Positions 61,101 to 64,000 of a DNA stretch of 64,000 bases are shown here, one piece after another. Where the stretch lies: assembly GCA_015039315.1 (NCBI GenBank), contig WIDE01000021.1, positions 163,156 to 227,155 on the forward strand, read 5' to 3'. Both the position numbers and the translations under genes were made by a program. Within the stretch, counting starts at the first letter, position 1. Each line of letters starts with the position of its first letter. The notes beneath the pieces are model-generated. The model saw only the letters and a list, made by a program, of their open reading frames with translations, was not told the origin of the DNA and did not search any database. The DNA comes from Clavulina sp. PMI_390 (lineage: Eukaryota > Basidiomycota > Agaricomycetes > Cantharellales > Hydnaceae).

Positions 61101-63711
61101 GTCTGCCAACTTATCCTCCAAGCTTGTCATCATCTCCACTCCGTCATCCAGCTCGAGGCTCCTGAGCGTCCGATGCACCACAAATGGACGCACGGTCCCC
61201 ATATCTTCAGAAACTGTGTTCCCCACGACAGCGATCGCCTCGGGCCTTGCGTCTGCACGCAGAGCCGCATAGGCGCCAGTCGAGTTCGTCGCTACACGGA
61301 CGACGCGCTGGAGGAACGGGATGCGCTGGAACCGGAATGCCTTTTGGTTCTGGGATGACAGGTTCGAGAGGCTGGACGATGGCGAGCTGGAGTTCGGAGC
61401 CGAAGAGGACTTTGAGATACGAGATCGTATGAAGACGTGACCTGATTCGGTGCAAAGGATGAGCGAGCCGTCTGCACCAGGCGCAACATCCTGTAAAGGA
61501 AAAGCACAATCAAAATCCAGCGTTAATTAGATATTAGGTACCAGCAGAAGGCATCAAATTTTCCATACCACAACGGCGCTCATCTGTTTCCGAAGAGCCC
61601 ACACTCTCTGGGGTTTGACAATCCACTTGGGTCTCGTCATACCCCCCACAGTTCCCGATGAGCCACTACCACCGGCAGCTGTGGGATTCATCCCACTTTG
61701 ACCAATCTGCCCATCGCTATTCGCGCCCGTGAGTCCTGTCCCGGCACCCGCAACACCCGGTGCGCCAAACGTCCACACATCCCCAAGCTCACTCAGCGCA
61801 ACAAACGTGCCCTCGCAGCATTGCACCTTGACGATTGGAGGACCACTTTGTGGAGCGATATACCGATACGGCTTGATAGAGCCTCCTCCAGATGCCAAGT
61901 TGGCGAATGGGGATGAGGATGGGAAAGACACTTTGAAATGTCCATGATGCGCAAAGATGAGAACATCTTTGGACTCAGCGAGGAGGCAGGCCATGGCCGT
62001 ATCAGAGAGCGCTAGATCAAGGATGATCGGGGTGGCGGAAGAAGAAGCCGAAGAAGAGGTAGATAGCGAGAGCGTAGGGACCGCTCGTGGAGTAGGCTGC
62101 ACGCTCTCCTGATATCCCAGTTGTCCACCCGCATTGGTTCCCCATGTGTACACTGTAGTGCTCGTCCATGCAGCACTCGCCATCCTGCACGCAGCGATGC
62201 CCAAAACCTTCTTCCCCTTGAGCAAGCCGACAATCTTGCGTGGCGACGACTGGATGGGCTCCTCGCTTCGCGAGTGAGATGGGTTGGGAGAATCGAGAAC
62301 GTAGCCGAGCTGAGAAAACCGGTTGAGGCCCCAAGAAAGTATCTCGTTCGATTGGTTCAAGACGAGTGTGTGGTCTTGGCCACATGCAACGGCGATGACA
62401 GGGGTGTCAAAGTGCTGAAGCGGAGAGAGCGAGTACTGGGTGCTCTGGGTCCCTCCAAGTCTAGAGTTGCATAGCAAAGTATAGGCGTCATTGAAAAGAA
62501 GAAATTAGGGGTCACCATCCCAGATTTACACACCTTCCGCTGCTTCCGAACCCACACAAGCGAAGATTTGCACGAGACTCGGCGGTGATCAAGGCTGTGG
62601 ACGCGCGACATCACCCGAAGGAAGTCAGCGACCCCAAGTCTTACAATGCCGTACAGGGAAACTCGGCGTGGGACTGACCCGTATGCAGCTTGGACATGCT
62701 AATCGTCTTCACCTGAAGAGGATGCAGTCTACTCGCACTAGCACCATTCCCACTTCCAGACTTGGCATTGGACTTTGCCTTTGGGATATTAACCAAGTCC
62801 GGGAACGCTCGATCATTCGCATCTCCATGGCCCAAAGCAGCGTTCCTGCAAACCGATGACGCACACACGCACGTACGCATGCAAAAACGCCGCCGCCAAA
62901 TTTGCGCGCCGACAACAATCCGCCGGAGGAATGGACGAAAAGCATGAAAAATAATGAAGTGATTCAGTCTTCGGGTACACCCAAGCCTCCAATGGCAATA
63001 ATGAGATGAGACGAGAATGATCGACAGCGAGACGCACCGATTTGCACCCCATGTGAAGAGTTCATACGGACCGTCTGTCCGACCAGGCTTTGTGTTCTCT
63101 ACGGTCGAGTTGTAAACGTCAAAGGCGGTGTGGCCCTCTTGGTCCTATAAGGTTGGGCATTCAAGTTGGGCAATAATAAATGACGCGTCAGTCATGGCCG
63201 AGAGAGAGCATACAGCTTCTAAATGAATCATGCACACACACGAAACACATACCTTAAACGTGATATCGACATCGGACCTCTGCAGGAGCAAGACTGCCGC
63301 AACAATGTTGCCCGTATACAACGCACGATGCAGTGGAGTCCAACGGCTCTCAAGGTCCGTCACGTTGACATTGAGCGCGGGATGTGCCAGGAGCATACGT
63401 AGGTAGTCGACGGTGCCTGGCTCCAGAGAGGAGCAGAGCCGGTGAAGGACCGTGCGCCCAAGACTGTCCTTGGCGTTCACGTCGACGACGAGCGGGTACG
63501 TCGTCCCTCCTGCCCCTCCAAGGATCGAGTGGAGCGTCCAGGAGCGCGGACCGCTGGAACTTGTCCCGGTCCCGCCTCCCCCTCCTCCTCCGCTCGCATT
63601 GGAGGCTGAGATGTTAGCCCCAGCAGCGTTGGCTCGGTCGAGCAGCTGCCGAAAGGCTTTCTGGTTCTTCAAAGTGTAGGCAACATGTAAAGGAGATGGA
63701 AGCTGGCTCAT
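58162..63711 (-). CDS. IBTK-type ankyrin/RCC1/double-BTB protein
   Basis: Homologue of the IBTK family (inhibitor of Bruton kinase in animals; cullin-3 substrate adaptor). Nine exons: 63711-63253, 63144-63038, 62845-62679, 62594-62534, 62460-61569, 61490-60149, 60078-60020, 59956-58770, 58705-58162; 1605 aa. Order: ankyrin repeats (about 80-180: VNAKDSLGRTVLHRL, WTPLHRALYTGN); RCC1 repeats (about 185-600: FTWGANRN, LSWGLNRFSQLG, VYTWGTNAGGQLG); BTB1 (about 757-845: HGADVLVRCEL, PVHRVILESRCP, QYLYTDD); BTB2 (about 925-1045: YDVLIELADRTVAAHSCVL, RSPMFASFLDD). Then VVNRIL-like helices and a long Ser/Pro-rich tail with SFAAIQQQQKEAL, typical of the family end. It probably recruits substrates to CUL3. 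The start is the only ATG before the ankyrins. Confidence 0.9.
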
Positions 63712-64000
63712 ACGATGGCGGGGATGGCAAACCGAAGGCCAAGGGACTGCGCTCTCCCTAGTATTCCAGGGAAAGCAGTCCTCGGTCTTCTAAAAGGGGG
63801 AATAATATGTACGATATTATCCCCTTGGCTGTGCGCTGGGCCTGTTCCTTAAGAGTTGGCTCCTTAGTTGAGTTGACAAGTGACTTGGCTGACTGGGTTA
63901 TCGGCACCGAATGAGTATTGGGGGACCGAGAGACGTGTCGTTCTTTTGGGCTGGTTCGTCCAAGGAGAACGGCGTCGATAAGCAGTCTAAAGTGTACGGC
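63712..64000. other. Upstream region of the IBTK-type gene
   Basis: About 290 bp to the right edge, probably promoter and 5' UTR. No element identified with confidence. Confidence 0.35.

Overview
The window looks like nuclear DNA of a filamentous basidiomycete. Genes are intron-dense, introns are mostly 45-80 nt with GT/AG ends, very small exons are common, and the conserved proteins (HSP78, phosphoglucomutase, a NOL8-type RNA-binding protein, an IBTK-type ankyrin/RCC1/BTB protein, a MEF2-type MADS factor) are eukaryotic. Tandem paralogue families and F-box proteins suggest an Agaricomycete, perhaps Rhizoctonia-like; that placement is inference. Exon models below were built by hand from splice sites, reading phase and paralogue comparison.

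Layout. 1-13.7 kb: five head-to-tail copies, all on the minus strand and about 3.1 kb apart, of a 12-exon gene for a serine beta-lactamase/transesterase-fold hydrolase. Copy 1 runs off the left edge, and copy 2 has a one-base deletion. 14.5-16.1 kb: a secreted S1/P1 zinc nuclease with an odd His/acidic/Pro-rich insertion. 16.6-20.0 kb: two imperfect inverted repeats of about 450 bp around a four-exon gene for a membrane protein that may have an LRAT/HRASLS-like cysteine-hydrolase domain. 20.5-28 kb: a direct duplication, about 4.1 kb from copy to copy, of a large four-TM protein. 28.6-35.2 kb: an F-box relic, two tandem F-box genes, and a Ser-rich gene whose last codons were copied onto the end of one F-box gene. 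35.2-37.9 kb: no recognisable gene.

From 37.9 kb the window becomes mostly conserved housekeeping sequence: phosphoglucomutase (+), two F-box/LRR genes (-), a MADS-box factor (+), a methyltransferase (-), a NOL8 homologue (-) sharing a 177-bp promoter interval with pyroglutamyl peptidase (+), mitochondrial HSP78 (+), and an IBTK-type protein (-) reaching the right edge. The left half (about 0-37.9 kb) therefore reads as accessory and duplication-rich, and the right half as core. No rRNA, tRNA, CRISPR or intact transposase was recognised. The most notable signals are the hydrolase array with its conserved 17-nt exon coding the putative catalytic tyrosine, the inverted-repeat-flanked gene, and the chimeric F-box tail.
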